This document shows positions 1-8,196 of a DNA stretch of 64,000 bases, piece after piece. Positions within the stretch are counted from its first letter, which is position 1. The number at the start of each line of letters is the position of its first letter. The stretch spans positions 1 through 64,000 of the forward strand of contig JAFZUV010000013.1 in NCBI GenBank assembly GCA_017618135.1. Direction: 5' to 3'. The position numbers were made by a program, and so were the translations under genes. Source of the stretch: Clostridia bacterium (GTDB lineage: Bacteria > Bacillota > Clostridia > Oscillospirales > Acutalibacteraceae). Under the pieces are notes generated by a model. That model ran no database searches and was not told where the DNA came from. It saw only the letters and a list, made by a program, of their open reading frames with translations.

Positions 1-281
1 AGCTCATTCTTACTTTATGCTGACGCATTCTCTTAATTCCAGATTTCTCAAAGAATCTCTTAGGGTCCTTATCTTTCTGTCGTTGTTTAATTTTCAAGGT
101 CCGCTTCTCTGCCCGGCTTTATCCGTTCATAAGGGAGCTTCGATTGCGAGCAGTTTTGCTTTGCCGCCATAATCTTTTCCTCTCATATGTCCGCAATCCG
201 GACTGACGGGGAAAGCCCTGTATATAGCTGTTTTTTACCGCTTTTCCTTGCCTCTCCCCTGCGCTCCCGCTTTTCAGGGCG
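1..281 (-). other. Leader of a probable rRNA operon transcribed leftward out of the window
   Basis: No protein gene is supported here. Read on the minus strand, the stretch carries the phrase CCTTGAAAATTAAACAACG (about 84-102) and a second TCTTTGAGAAATC-like segment (about 44-58). Such segments are typical of the leader or boxA regions that precede 16S rRNA in Clostridia. It lies downstream of a perfect minus-strand promoter. The 16S gene itself would start left of base 1, so the assignment rests on the promoter and the leader-like words only. A different stable RNA is possible. Confidence 0.5.
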
Positions 282-317
282 CCCGATTATATTACCACAT
301 CCTATCCCCCTTGTCAA
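282..317 (-). promoter_or_regulatory. Strong sigma-A promoter, probably of an rRNA operon
   Basis: On the minus strand there is a -35 TTGACA (312-317), a 17-bp spacer and a -10 TAATAT (289-294), preceded by an A/T-rich run resembling an UP element (318-355). Transcription would start near 282 and run leftward. The strength of the match and the leader downstream fit an rrn promoter. Confidence 0.75.
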
Positions 318-399
318 CACTTTTTTTCTACTTTTTTTAAAGTTTTTTCGTTGGTTTGTGTAATATGGTTTATTATTCCTCAATATGTAGTATTGATAC

Positions 400-423
400 A
401 AAAAAACCCTGCAAAAGCAGGGT
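400..423 (-). terminator. Intrinsic terminator after the glycosyltransferase gene
   Basis: The minus strand reads ACCCTGC-TTTT-GCAGGGT followed by a T run. The 7-bp stem sits just past the stop codon of the gene at 437-1387. Confidence 0.85.
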
Positions 424-436
424 GAGCATATTACAT

Positions 437-1387
437 TCAGTCCATATTAATCTTTTGCTCAATTATATATTTAGGTCGGCGTTTTGTTTCGAGATAAATC
501 TTCCCGATATACTCTCCTATAACACCGATACTGAGTATTTGTACGCCTCCTAAGAAGCAAATGATTGAAACGGTAGACGCCCACCCGCTTACCGCATTGC
601 CTGCCAGGCGTGATATCACCGACCATATTATACCTATAAAGCTTATAATCGCAAATATAAAACCTACAGCGGATATAATGCGAATCGGCTTTACGCTGAA
701 GCTCGTAATCCCGTTTAAAGCAAGAGATATCATTTTCCCAAGAGGGTATTTACTCTTGCCCGCCATACGAGGGAAGCGGTCATAATAAACACTTGTTGAC
801 TTAAACCCGACAAGCGGTATCATTCCGCGCAGATATAAATTGACCTCTTTATACTCGCTAAGCGCCTCGAGTACCCGTTTTGAAAGCAAACGATAATCCG
901 CATGATTGCTTACTGTGTTTGCTCCCATAGCATTAAGCAGCTTATAGAATAAACGCGCGCTGCTTCTCTTAAAGACAGAATCGCTTTTTCTGTCCTTTCT
1001 TACACCGTATACTATATCATAACCTTCAAGGAAACACTTTACCATATGGTCAACAGCGTTTATATCATCCTGACCGTCACAATCTATAGATATAGCAATA
1101 TCGCATCTGTCTTTTGCCTCCATAAGACCGGCAAAGAGCGCGTTTTGGTGGCCTCGGTTACTGCTGAGTTTTAAAGCGCAAACATACTTGTACGACCGGG
1201 CACACTCGGAAATGATACTATAAGTATTATCACTGCTGCCGTCATCAACGAAGAGAATCTTGCTGTCACGCGATATAACATCTGCTAATATCAATTCCTT
1301 AAGTTTACCTAAAAACAGCGGAAGGCTTACGGGCAAAACTTCCTGCTCGTTAAAGCATGGCACCACCAAAAAAAGAACAGGTTTCAA
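437..1387 (-). CDS. Glycosyltransferase family 2, GtrB/CsbB-type polyprenyl-phosphate glycosyltransferase
   Basis: The 316-residue protein has the GT-A fold signatures VPCFNE (9-14), DDGSSDNT (48-55) and the metal-binding DCDGQDD (102-108). Two C-terminal membrane helices follow (about 236-258 and 270-293). This is the layout of GtrB/CsbB/YkcC enzymes, which move a sugar from a nucleotide donor to undecaprenyl phosphate on the cytoplasmic face. A flippase (GtrA) and a membrane transferase then usually act; neither is next to this gene. A TTG start at 1387 follows the Shine-Dalgarno GAGGTGA at good spacing. It lies about 60 bp after sigF and may be read through from the spoIIA operon. The sugar and acceptor cannot be told from sequence. 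Confidence 0.85.
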   Translation of the reverse strand: MKPVLFLVVPCFNEQEVLPVSLPLFLGKLKELILADVISRDSKILFVDDGSSDNTYSIISECARSYKYVCALKLSSNRGHQNALFAGLMEAKDRCDIAISIDCDGQDDINAVDHMVKCFLEGYDIVYGVRKDRKSDSVFKRSSARLFYKLLNAMGANTVSNHADYRLLSKRVLEALSEYKEVNLYLRGMIPLVGFKSTSVYYDRFPRMAGKSKYPLGKMISLALNGITSFSVKPIRIISAVGFIFAIISFIGIIWSVISRLAGNAVSGWASTVSIICFLGGVQILSIGVIGEYIGKIYLETKRRPKYIIEQKINMD

Positions 1388-1447
1388 AATCTCACCTCAA
1401 ATCAATACAATTCCAGATAACAGTATATACTTCACAACAGGAACTTG

Positions 1448-2119
1448 TCAAGCTACAGAGTTTATAATCTTGCGAAGCTTCAGCAGTATTTTCTTTTCCT
1501 GCCTTGAAATGCTGACCTGACTTACATTAAGCTTCCTTGCCGTTTCATTTTGAGTAAATTGTTTGAAAAAGCGCAGCTTGACTATTGTTTGTTCGTCATA
1601 GGATAACTTTGCAATTGCTTCATCAAGCATAATTCGGTTTTCAATCTCATTTTCTTCGGATACTACCGGTATATCGGTTTGCTTATCACCGTCGTCGCTT
1701 AAAGCAGTAAGCGATACTGTAGGTCGTGCGGCATCAAGTGCTTCTACTACATTTTGGGTATCCGTACCAAGTGACTGTGCTATTTGCGATACGGTGGGCT
1801 CCACACCGAGTTTGTTTTCAAGGATTACTTTTTCTTTTGCGATTTTAAGTGATAATTCTTTAATACTGCGAGATACCTTAACACTGCCGCCGTCACGGAA
1901 CAGGCGCTTTATCTCGCCCAAAATCACCGGCACCGCATAGGTTGAAAACCTGAACCCCAGTTCTTCATTAAACGCTGTTGCCGCCTTTACAAGCCCCAGA
2001 GAACCCGCCTGATATAAATCATCGTACTCAATACCGCGCCCTGAAAATCTTTTGCACAAGTGATTTACAAGACGGAGATTTTCTTCTACAAGTTTCTCGC
2101 GTCTTTTTTTATCATCCAT
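1448..2119 (-). CDS. sigF: RNA polymerase sporulation sigma factor F
   Basis: A 223-residue sigma-70 family protein. Region 2 is at about 13-80 (including DDLYQAGSLGLVKA and FRFSTYAVP), region 3 at 83-140, and a region 4 helix-turn-helix at 165-217 ending in SQVSISRQEKKIL. Sigma-F and sigma-G look alike. The assignment to sigma-F rests on its place as third gene of spoIIAA-spoIIAB-sigF, overlapping spoIIAB by 8 bp. In endospore formers it is the first forespore-specific sigma factor, held inactive by the anti-sigma factor SpoIIAB until SpoIIAA is dephosphorylated. Confidence 0.95.
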   Translation of the reverse strand: MDDKKRREKLVEENLRLVNHLCKRFSGRGIEYDDLYQAGSLGLVKAATAFNEELGFRFSTYAVPVILGEIKRLFRDGGSVKVSRSIKELSLKIAKEKVILENKLGVEPTVSQIAQSLGTDTQNVVEALDAARPTVSLTALSDDGDKQTDIPVVSEENEIENRIMLDEAIAKLSYDEQTIVKLRFFKQFTQNETARKLNVSQVSISRQEKKILLKLRKIINSVA

Positions 2120-2555
2120 TTACGGTTATTCTGGGCAAAATTTTCTTTGTCATAGTGACAGTTGTACCTTTGCCGAGCTTTGAGCTGACTTTAACGCTAT
2201 CCATAAAGCTTTGCATAACCGCAAAACCAAGACCCGCCCGTTCGCCTCCGAGGGTAGTAAAAAGCGGCGTCAGGGCTTGCTCTATATTCTCAATACCGCA
2301 ACCCGTATCCCTTATTTTGATTTTCAAAACACCGCCTTCTGCTATTTCCGAAATTATGTAAATTTTTCCGAGTTTCTCTTTGTAAGCATGGACAATACAG
2401 TTTGTAACCGCCTCCGAAACCGCGGTTTTTATATCGTTTAACTCCTCAATAGTAGGGTCAAGTTGAGAGGCAAAAGCCGAAATGCAAGACCGCGCAAAGC
2501 CTTCGTTGGCGGAACGCGCATAGAAATTCATATTAAACTTATTGATTATTTTCAT
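2112..2555 (-). CDS. spoIIAB: Anti-sigma F factor / serine kinase SpoIIAB
   Basis: A 147-residue GHKL ATPase. It has the N box around EAVTNCIVHAY (Asn52), the G1 motif DTGCGI (83-88) and the G2 loop GGERAGLGF (103-111). Length and order match SpoIIAB. In the family it binds and blocks sigma-F, and phosphorylates SpoIIAA on serine, using ATP. A GGGAG Shine-Dalgarno precedes the ATG. The gene starts 14 bp after spoIIAA and overlaps sigF by 8 bp, so the three products are probably translationally coupled. Confidence 0.95.
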   Translation of the reverse strand: MKIINKFNMNFYARSANEGFARSCISAFASQLDPTIEELNDIKTAVSEAVTNCIVHAYKEKLGKIYIISEIAEGGVLKIKIRDTGCGIENIEQALTPLFTTLGGERAGLGFAVMQSFMDSVKVSSKLGKGTTVTMTKKILPRITVNG

Positions 2556-2569
2556 CTTTATTCTCCCTT

Positions 2570-2875
2570 TTAATTTATTGACGCAAGACGGTTCATTCCC
2601 GCAAGCTTCATAACCTTTTCAATTTGCGGAGAGGCTCCCGTTATATGCATTTTTGCACCGTGCTTTTGAAGGCATCTGTAGCGCCCCATAATAAGCCCTA
2701 TCCCCGAGCTGTCCATAAAGCTGACACCTCCGAAATCAAGCACTAAAAGCGACGGCATATTCGAGTCTATGGCTCCATCGATTTTTTCTCTTATTCCGGC
2801 GGCATTATGGTGATCCAACTCACCGGTAAGATACGCCGTTACTACCTCACCCTTTATTGTGATTTCTACCGACAT
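2570..2875 (-). CDS. spoIIAA: Anti-anti-sigma factor SpoIIAA
   Basis: A 101-residue STAS-domain protein. The DSSG motif at 55-58 contains the serine (Ser57) that SpoIIAB phosphorylates in the family. Unphosphorylated SpoIIAA, produced by SpoIIE, displaces sigma-F from SpoIIAB. The start was set at the ATG ending at 2875 because GGAGGTG lies just upstream. An ATG 27 bp further upstream has no ribosome binding site and overlaps the promoter hairpin. First gene of the spoIIA operon. Confidence 0.95.
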   Translation of the reverse strand: MSVEITIKGEVVTAYLTGELDHHNAAGIREKIDGAIDSNMPSLLVLDFGGVSFMDSSGIGLIMGRYRCLQKHGAKMHITGASPQIEKVMKLAGMNRLASIN

Positions 2876-2894
2876 CTTTTCACCTCCATAAAAA

Positions 2895-2940
2895 AAGTGC
2901 ATATAAATTATATATGCACTAAAATAAAAAAACTGTCGAG
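2895..2940 (-). promoter_or_regulatory. Candidate spoIIA promoter with a Spo0A-box-like -35 region
   Basis: The minus strand has TATAAT (2907-2912), about 30 bp before the spoIIAA ribosome binding site. TCGACA (2934-2939) lies 21 bp upstream of it. The 21-bp spacing with TGTCGA, the core of the Spo0A box, on the -35 resembles Spo0A-activated sigma-A promoters of the spoIIE/spoIIG type. The -10 also sits inside a 10-bp inverted repeat (AGTGCATATA, 2896-2920) followed on the minus strand by seven T, so a weak attenuator is an alternative. No good sigma-H match was seen. Confidence 0.35.
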
Positions 2941-2986
2941 GACGGTCGCCGAAGTGTTATTTTTTTATTATTTCCATTATTTTACA

Positions 2987-3006
2987 CACATTCCGACGGG
3001 AATGTG
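2987..3006. repeat. Perfect 8-bp inverted repeat upstream of spoIIA
   Basis: CACATTCC-GACG-GGAATGTG is an uninterrupted inverted repeat in the roughly 300-bp gene-free stretch between spoIIAA and valS. It is not followed by a T run on either strand, so it is not an ordinary terminator. It could be an operator or an RNA structure in the spoIIA leader. Confidence 0.4.
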
Positions 3007-3132
3007 ATAAATAATACATACAGGTCAATTAAAGCGTGTTGTTGATTTTTGTGTTTTTGTTCACCGCTTATTGACCGTTTGATATAGCGAGAATACGAAG
3101 GCTTGATTTTAATAATTACAGTGGTATCTCGC

Positions 3133-3168
3133 AAAAAATAAACCGGCAGATAATCCTGCCGGTTTATT
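3133..3168 (-). terminator. Intrinsic terminator after valS
   Basis: A 13-bp stem (AATAAACCGGCAG, 3137-3149, with its complement 3156-3168) has a 6-base loop and is followed on the minus strand by a T run. It lies 7 bp past the valS stop. The flanking A/T tracts make it usable from either side. Confidence 0.9.
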
Positions 3169-3174
3169 TTAAAA

Positions 3175-5808
3175 TCATTTTTTCAAGCGTTCAATGCTGT
3201 CGCCTATAAGTTTAATTTTCTGAAGCGCTTTTTCAAGGCCCTCTTTTTGCTTATTGATAACTGCTTCGGGCGCTTTACTGATAAAGCCCTCATTATTAAG
3301 CTTACATTCGAAAAATTCCTTATCTTTATTCGCCTTTTCAAGCTCCTTATTAAGCCTTTTAAGCTCTGCGTTTATATCCACAAGCTCACTCATCGGCATA
3401 TACGCGGTAGCCGAATCGGTGACAATGCTGACGGCGGTATCGTCGTTATATGAGTTGACAACCGAGCTACTTGACGCGTAGGCCAGACGGCAGATATACG
3501 CGGCGCCGCCTTTAAAGGTCTCGGGATAATCCGTCTTAATGAACACCTGTGCTTTCTTTGAAGGCGGAACATTCATTTCGGCTCTGCGATTCCTGATAGC
3601 GCGAATTATTTGCATAATCCGCTCAAACTCAGTTTCCTCAGATGTAAAATTAAGCTTTTGGTCAAACTTGGGAAATTCACTTGTCATTAAAACCCGTTCG
3701 TCTTTGTGCCCGGGCATACTCTGCCATATTTCCTCGGTAATAAACGGCATAAACGGGTGCAAAAGTTTAAGCGTACCGCCAAACACAAACAACAGTACCG
3801 CTCTTGCGGTATCCGCCGCTTCTTTTGCTTCACCGTTAAGACGGGGTTTGCAAATTTCTATATACCAATCGCAGAAAATATCCCAGATAAAATCGTAAAG
3901 CTTCCCGACAGCGATACCGAGTTCAAATCTGTCAAGATTAACGGTTACATCCTTAACAAGAGTATTATACTTTGAAATTATCCACTTATCCTCAAGCGCA
4001 ATATCGCTTAAATTAAGCTCTACCGGTTCATCACTTTCAAGATTCATAAATATAAATCTTGCCGCGTTCCAAATTTTATTAGCAAAATTCCGGCTTGCTT
4101 CAACACGCTCGGGTATATATCGCATATCGTTTCCGGGACTATTTCCGGTAGCAAGCGAAAAGCGAAGTGCATCCGCACCGTAATTATCAATAACCTCAAG
4201 AGGATCTACGCCGTTACCAAGCGACTTTGACATCTTTCTGCCCTGAGGATCCCTTACAAGACCGTGAATAAGTACGGTATTAAACGGCACCTCTCCTGTA
4301 TGTTCAATACCGGAGAACATCATACGCATTACCCAAAACGGTATTATGTCATAGCCCGTAACAAGCGTATTTGTTGGATAGAAATGCTCAAAGTCGGCGG
4401 TCCTTTCCGGCCAGCCGAGCGTTGAAAACGGCCAGAGAGCGGACGAAAACCAAGTATCAAGCGTATCCGGGTCCTGATGAATATGCTCACTGCCGCAATG
4501 CTCACAACATTTTGCCTCCTCCTTACTTACCGTGATTTTACCGCAATCATCACAATACCACGCGGGTATTCTGTGCCCCCACCAGAGCTGACGGGAAATA
4601 CACCAGTCCTTAATATTTTCAAGCCAATGGAAATATACTTTTTCAAAACGGGAGGGAACAAACTTTGTCTCTCCGTTTTTAACCGCGTCAATCGCAGGTG
4701 TTGCGAGCGGTTTCATCTTTACAAACCACTGTTTTGAAACTCTCGGTTCAACCGTTGTGCCGCAACGGTAGCAGGTGCCCACATTATGATTGTAATCCTC
4801 CGTCCTTACAAGTGCGCCTTCGGCTTCAAGATCCGCAATAATCGCTTTGCGCGCCTCGTACCTGTCCATACCGGCATACTTAGGATAATCGTCGGTGATT
4901 TTAGCGTCAGCCGTTAAAACATTTATAACTGGCAGATTATGACGCAAACCTACCTCAAAATCGTTGGGGTCATGTGCCGGTGTGATTTTAACAACGCCGG
5001 TACCAAAATCGATTTCAACATAATCATCTGCAACAATCGGTATTTCCCGATGAACTATCGGAAGAATAAGAGTTTTACCTACAATATCTCTATATCGCTC
5101 ATCATTGGGATTTACCGCGACCGCTGTATCTCCAAGCATAGTTTCAGGTCTGGTAGTGGCAATTTCCAAGTAACCGCTTTTATCGCTAAACGGATAGCGA
5201 AGATACCAGAAATGCCCTGACTGGTCTTCATATTCGACTTCAGCGTCTGAAATAGATGTAAGACAATGCGGACACCAATTGATTATACGCTCTCCTCTGT
5301 AAATAAGCCCCTTGTTATAAAGATTAACAAAAACCTCACGTACCGCGGCGGAGCAGCCCTCGTCCAATGTAAAGCGTTCCCTTTCCCAGTCACACGAGGA
5401 ACCCATTTTTTTGAGCTGTTCAATTATTCTTCCGCCATATTCCTTTTTCCAATCCCACGCGCGGGACAAAAAGCCTTCACGGCCTATATCATCCTTGGTT
5501 ATCCCCTCTTTGCGCATTGCCTCGACGATTTTTGCCTCAGTTGCAATCGAGGCGTGATCAGTCCCGGGGAGCCACAAAGTATCATAACCCTGCATACGCT
5601 TAAACCGGATGAGAATATCCTGTAAAGTATTATCAAGCGCATGTCCCATATGCAGCTGACCGGTTATATTTGGAGGCGGTATAACTATAGTATAAGTTTC
5701 TTTGCCTTCAATACGGTCGGCGTGGAAATATCTGCCTTCAAGCCACATTTTATATATGCGATCTTCAACTTCTTTAGGGTCATACTGTTTTGCAAGTTCA
5801 CATTTCAA
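3175..5808 (-). CDS. valS: Valyl-tRNA synthetase
   Basis: An 877-residue class I aminoacyl-tRNA synthetase that charges tRNA-Val. PPPN (44-47) leads into the HIGH-type HMGH at 53-56, and the KMSKS loop is at 525-529. Between them lies the CP1 editing domain, with cysteine pairs near CPHC and CRYC. A C-terminal coiled-coil arm ends in ELEKANKDKEFFECKL. The start was placed at a TTG (5808) with GGAG 9 bp upstream. The longer open frame begins with 27 residues that match no family member and has no ribosome binding site. Length is normal (about 880). The short leader contains no T-box specifier or GGTGG antiterminator motif, so control differs from many firmicute valS genes. Confidence 0.97.
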   Translation of the reverse strand: MKCELAKQYDPKEVEDRIYKMWLEGRYFHADRIEGKETYTIVIPPPNITGQLHMGHALDNTLQDILIRFKRMQGYDTLWLPGTDHASIATEAKIVEAMRKEGITKDDIGREGFLSRAWDWKKEYGGRIIEQLKKMGSSCDWERERFTLDEGCSAAVREVFVNLYNKGLIYRGERIINWCPHCLTSISDAEVEYEDQSGHFWYLRYPFSDKSGYLEIATTRPETMLGDTAVAVNPNDERYRDIVGKTLILPIVHREIPIVADDYVEIDFGTGVVKITPAHDPNDFEVGLRHNLPVINVLTADAKITDDYPKYAGMDRYEARKAIIADLEAEGALVRTEDYNHNVGTCYRCGTTVEPRVSKQWFVKMKPLATPAIDAVKNGETKFVPSRFEKVYFHWLENIKDWCISRQLWWGHRIPAWYCDDCGKITVSKEEAKCCEHCGSEHIHQDPDTLDTWFSSALWPFSTLGWPERTADFEHFYPTNTLVTGYDIIPFWVMRMMFSGIEHTGEVPFNTVLIHGLVRDPQGRKMSKSLGNGVDPLEVIDNYGADALRFSLATGNSPGNDMRYIPERVEASRNFANKIWNAARFIFMNLESDEPVELNLSDIALEDKWIISKYNTLVKDVTVNLDRFELGIAVGKLYDFIWDIFCDWYIEICKPRLNGEAKEAADTARAVLLFVFGGTLKLLHPFMPFITEEIWQSMPGHKDERVLMTSEFPKFDQKLNFTSEETEFERIMQIIRAIRNRRAEMNVPPSKKAQVFIKTDYPETFKGGAAYICRLAYASSSSVVNSYNDDTAVSIVTDSATAYMPMSELVDINAELKRLNKELEKANKDKEFFECKLNNEGFISKAPEAVINKQKEGLEKALQKIKLIGDSIERLKK

Positions 5809-5885
5809 TTTTATCAACTCCGTGAGAAAATGTATAAAACGCTTAAAAAAGCAAAAACTTAATTTGTCAGCCCAAAACGGCGTTT

Positions 5886-5914
5886 GCAATTCGGGCGGAC
5901 ACCGCCCGAATTGC
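5886..5914. repeat. Strong 13-bp hairpin between the topoisomerase A gene and valS
   Basis: GCAATTCGGGCGG (5886-5898) is perfectly complementary to 5902-5914 with a 3-base loop. It lies between the stop of the topoisomerase A gene and the valS ribosome binding site. Neither side has the T run of a standard terminator. It may be a processing or stabilising hairpin, or a terminator with a poor tail. Confidence 0.5.
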
Positions 5915-5942
5915 GTTTAACGCTTTTTGAGCGGTTTTTATT

Positions 5943-8186
5943 TTATAAATTTAATTTTGCCTGCGCGGCATTGTCCTTGTGAGGCATTGAACCTGCGGCG
6001 GGCAAATTTTTTGTACGGTAGCGATGCTCGTTTTCAAGCCTGCCGGTCTTATAAACCTTAGCCGTATATATGCGCTGACCTTTTTTCTGAGTCATAACGG
6101 CTATACCCCCGTTTTCTTTCGAGGCTTTAAGAGGAATTGAAGCGGTATTAACAATAAGCATCCTGCCGCCGGTCGACTTGAGTATTATATCACAATCTTC
6201 TGTAAAATGGAATACCGTATGAAGCTTATATTTACCACAATATGCTTTTATAAGCTTTTTACGGTTGGTTTTAGTTTCATAAGAAGATAGAGGAACCCTT
6301 GAAATTCTGCCGTTATCAAAGACAAAAAGCATAAAGCCCGAATAATCTTTCGTTGCAACCATATAAACCGAGTTTTCGCCCTCGTCATAATCAAGCTTAC
6401 TCGCGACATATTCTCCGAGCACACTCGCCTTGCCGTCGGAAAAGTCAATAACTCTGCTCTTATATACCTGCTCGGCACTTGTGAAGAAAAGCAAATCATA
6501 GTCATTTGCCGACTCTATGGTCTGCACTATTTTATCTCCGTCTTTCAGCTTCTGTTCACCGCTCATACGGAGAGATTGCGGAGTTATTTTCTTAAAATAT
6601 CCGTCGCGGGTAAAGAAAAGGGTTACGGGAGAATTGTCAATCGGCACTTCGTCGGCACTCGCGTCATCAATCTGAGCTGATACAAGAGCGGTTTTGCGCT
6701 CTTTTCCGTATTTTTTAATAACTTCCTCAAGCTCATCTGTTATTATTCGTTTGATTTTACTGCGAGAATCAAGTATAGATTGCATTTCTTTAATGGTCTT
6801 TTCAAGCTCCTCTATGTCCTCAAGGCGCTTTAATATATATTCACGATTCAGGTGGCGAAGCTTAATTTCAGCCACATATTCAGCCTGAACCTCATCAATT
6901 CCGAAGCCTATCATAAGATTTGGCACTACTTCTTTTTCCTCGCCGGTCTCACGGACTATCTTTATTGCTTTATCAATATCGAGAAGAATTCTCTGCATTC
7001 CCTTTAAGAGATGCAGTCTGTCCTTTGCTTTTGAAAGCTTAAAATAAACCCGACGACGCACACATTCGCTTCTGAAAGCCACCCACTCGCTGATAATTTC
7101 TTTAACGCCCATAACACGCGGAGTGCTTGCTATGAGTATATTGAAATTACACGCGAAGCTATCCTGAAGTGGAGTCATTTTATAAAGCTTTGCCATAAGC
7201 TTCTCATGGTCTGTGCCGCGCTTTAAGTCGATTGTTATCTGAAGTCCCGAAAGGTCGGTTTCATCCCTTATATCGTTTATTTCGGTTATCTTTTTAGATT
7301 TTACCAGCTCAACGACCTTTTCTATTATAGCCTCGGTAGTCGTAGTAGGCGGAATTGAGTTGATGTCAATACAGTTGTTATCCCTGTCGTAGGTATAAGT
7401 TCCGCGCACTTTAAAGCTGCCGCGACCGGTTTCATATATTTTTTCGATCTGCTCACGGTCGTAAAGCAACTCTCCGCCTATGGAAAAATCGGGCGCTAAA
7501 AGTGTATCGGCAACATTTATATCGTTATCCTTTATATAAGCTATTGTGGTTTCACAAACCTCTTTAAGATTAAAGGAACAAATCGAGCTCGCCATACCTG
7601 CAGCAATCCCCATATTCGCGTTTACAAGAACTGTTGGAAAGGTGACGGGAAACAATACCGGTTCTTTCATTGTTGCGTCATAGTTATCTACAAAGTCAAC
7701 AGTATCTTTATCAATATCGGCAAAAAGCTCTGCTGATATGGGCGCCAGCTTTGCTTCGGTGTATCTTGCAGCCGCGCACTGCATATCACGCGAATACGCC
7801 TTACCGAACGAACCCTTTGAAGCGACAAACGGATGTAAAAGTGCGCCGTTACCTTCGCTGAGACGAACCATAGTATCGTAAATAGCCGCGTCACCGTGAG
7901 GGTTTAACTGCATAGTTCTGCCCACAATGTTCGCGGATTTTATTGTAGAGCCGTTTAAAAGCCCCATATTATACATTGTATAAAGCAGTTTTCTGTGAGA
8001 CGGTTTAAATCCGTCTATCTCAGGGATCGCGCGGGACACAATAACGCTCATAGCGTAAGGCATAAAGTTTGATTTTAACGTTTCGGTAACGCTTTCATCA
8101 ACTATAGTGCCGGCGCCGGCAATATATGCGTCCGCCACCGGGCGTTTTTTTTCGGAAACTGCTTCTTTTTTTCTTCTTTGAGCCAT
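5943..8186 (-). CDS. parC: Type IIA DNA topoisomerase subunit A (topoisomerase IV ParC-like)
   Basis: The 747-residue protein has the breakage-reunion domain of GyrA/ParC. The active-site tyrosine is Tyr142 in AAARYTE, which forms the covalent link to DNA. A coiled-coil gate lies around residues 400-480, and a C-terminal domain follows. No GyrA-box (QRRGGKG) is visible in the C-terminal part, which argues for decatenating topoisomerase IV over gyrase. It is shorter than typical GyrA. It starts 10 bp after the B-subunit gene with an AGGAG Shine-Dalgarno, so the two subunits are co-expressed. The pair is divergent from classical ParC/ParE; calling it a second gyrase-like enzyme is possible. Confidence 0.8.
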   Translation of the reverse strand: MAQRRKKEAVSEKKRPVADAYIAGAGTIVDESVTETLKSNFMPYAMSVIVSRAIPEIDGFKPSHRKLLYTMYNMGLLNGSTIKSANIVGRTMQLNPHGDAAIYDTMVRLSEGNGALLHPFVASKGSFGKAYSRDMQCAAARYTEAKLAPISAELFADIDKDTVDFVDNYDATMKEPVLFPVTFPTVLVNANMGIAAGMASSICSFNLKEVCETTIAYIKDNDINVADTLLAPDFSIGGELLYDREQIEKIYETGRGSFKVRGTYTYDRDNNCIDINSIPPTTTTEAIIEKVVELVKSKKITEINDIRDETDLSGLQITIDLKRGTDHEKLMAKLYKMTPLQDSFACNFNILIASTPRVMGVKEIISEWVAFRSECVRRRVYFKLSKAKDRLHLLKGMQRILLDIDKAIKIVRETGEEKEVVPNLMIGFGIDEVQAEYVAEIKLRHLNREYILKRLEDIEELEKTIKEMQSILDSRSKIKRIITDELEEVIKKYGKERKTALVSAQIDDASADEVPIDNSPVTLFFTRDGYFKKITPQSLRMSGEQKLKDGDKIVQTIESANDYDLLFFTSAEQVYKSRVIDFSDGKASVLGEYVASKLDYDEGENSVYMVATKDYSGFMLFVFDNGRISRVPLSSYETKTNRKKLIKAYCGKYKLHTVFHFTEDCDIILKSTGGRMLIVNTASIPLKASKENGGIAVMTQKKGQRIYTAKVYKTGRLENEHRYRTKNLPAAGSMPHKDNAAQAKLNL

Positions 8187-8196
8187 TATTTTTCTC

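Noticed and set aside
183..401. Minus-strand open frame of 72 codons
   Set aside because: It covers the strong promoter and the terminator of the next gene and has no ribosome binding site or family resemblance.
5809..5942. T-box riboswitch before valS
   Set aside because: The leader is only about 130 bp and lacks the conserved T-box sequence and any specifier loop; only a plain hairpin is present.
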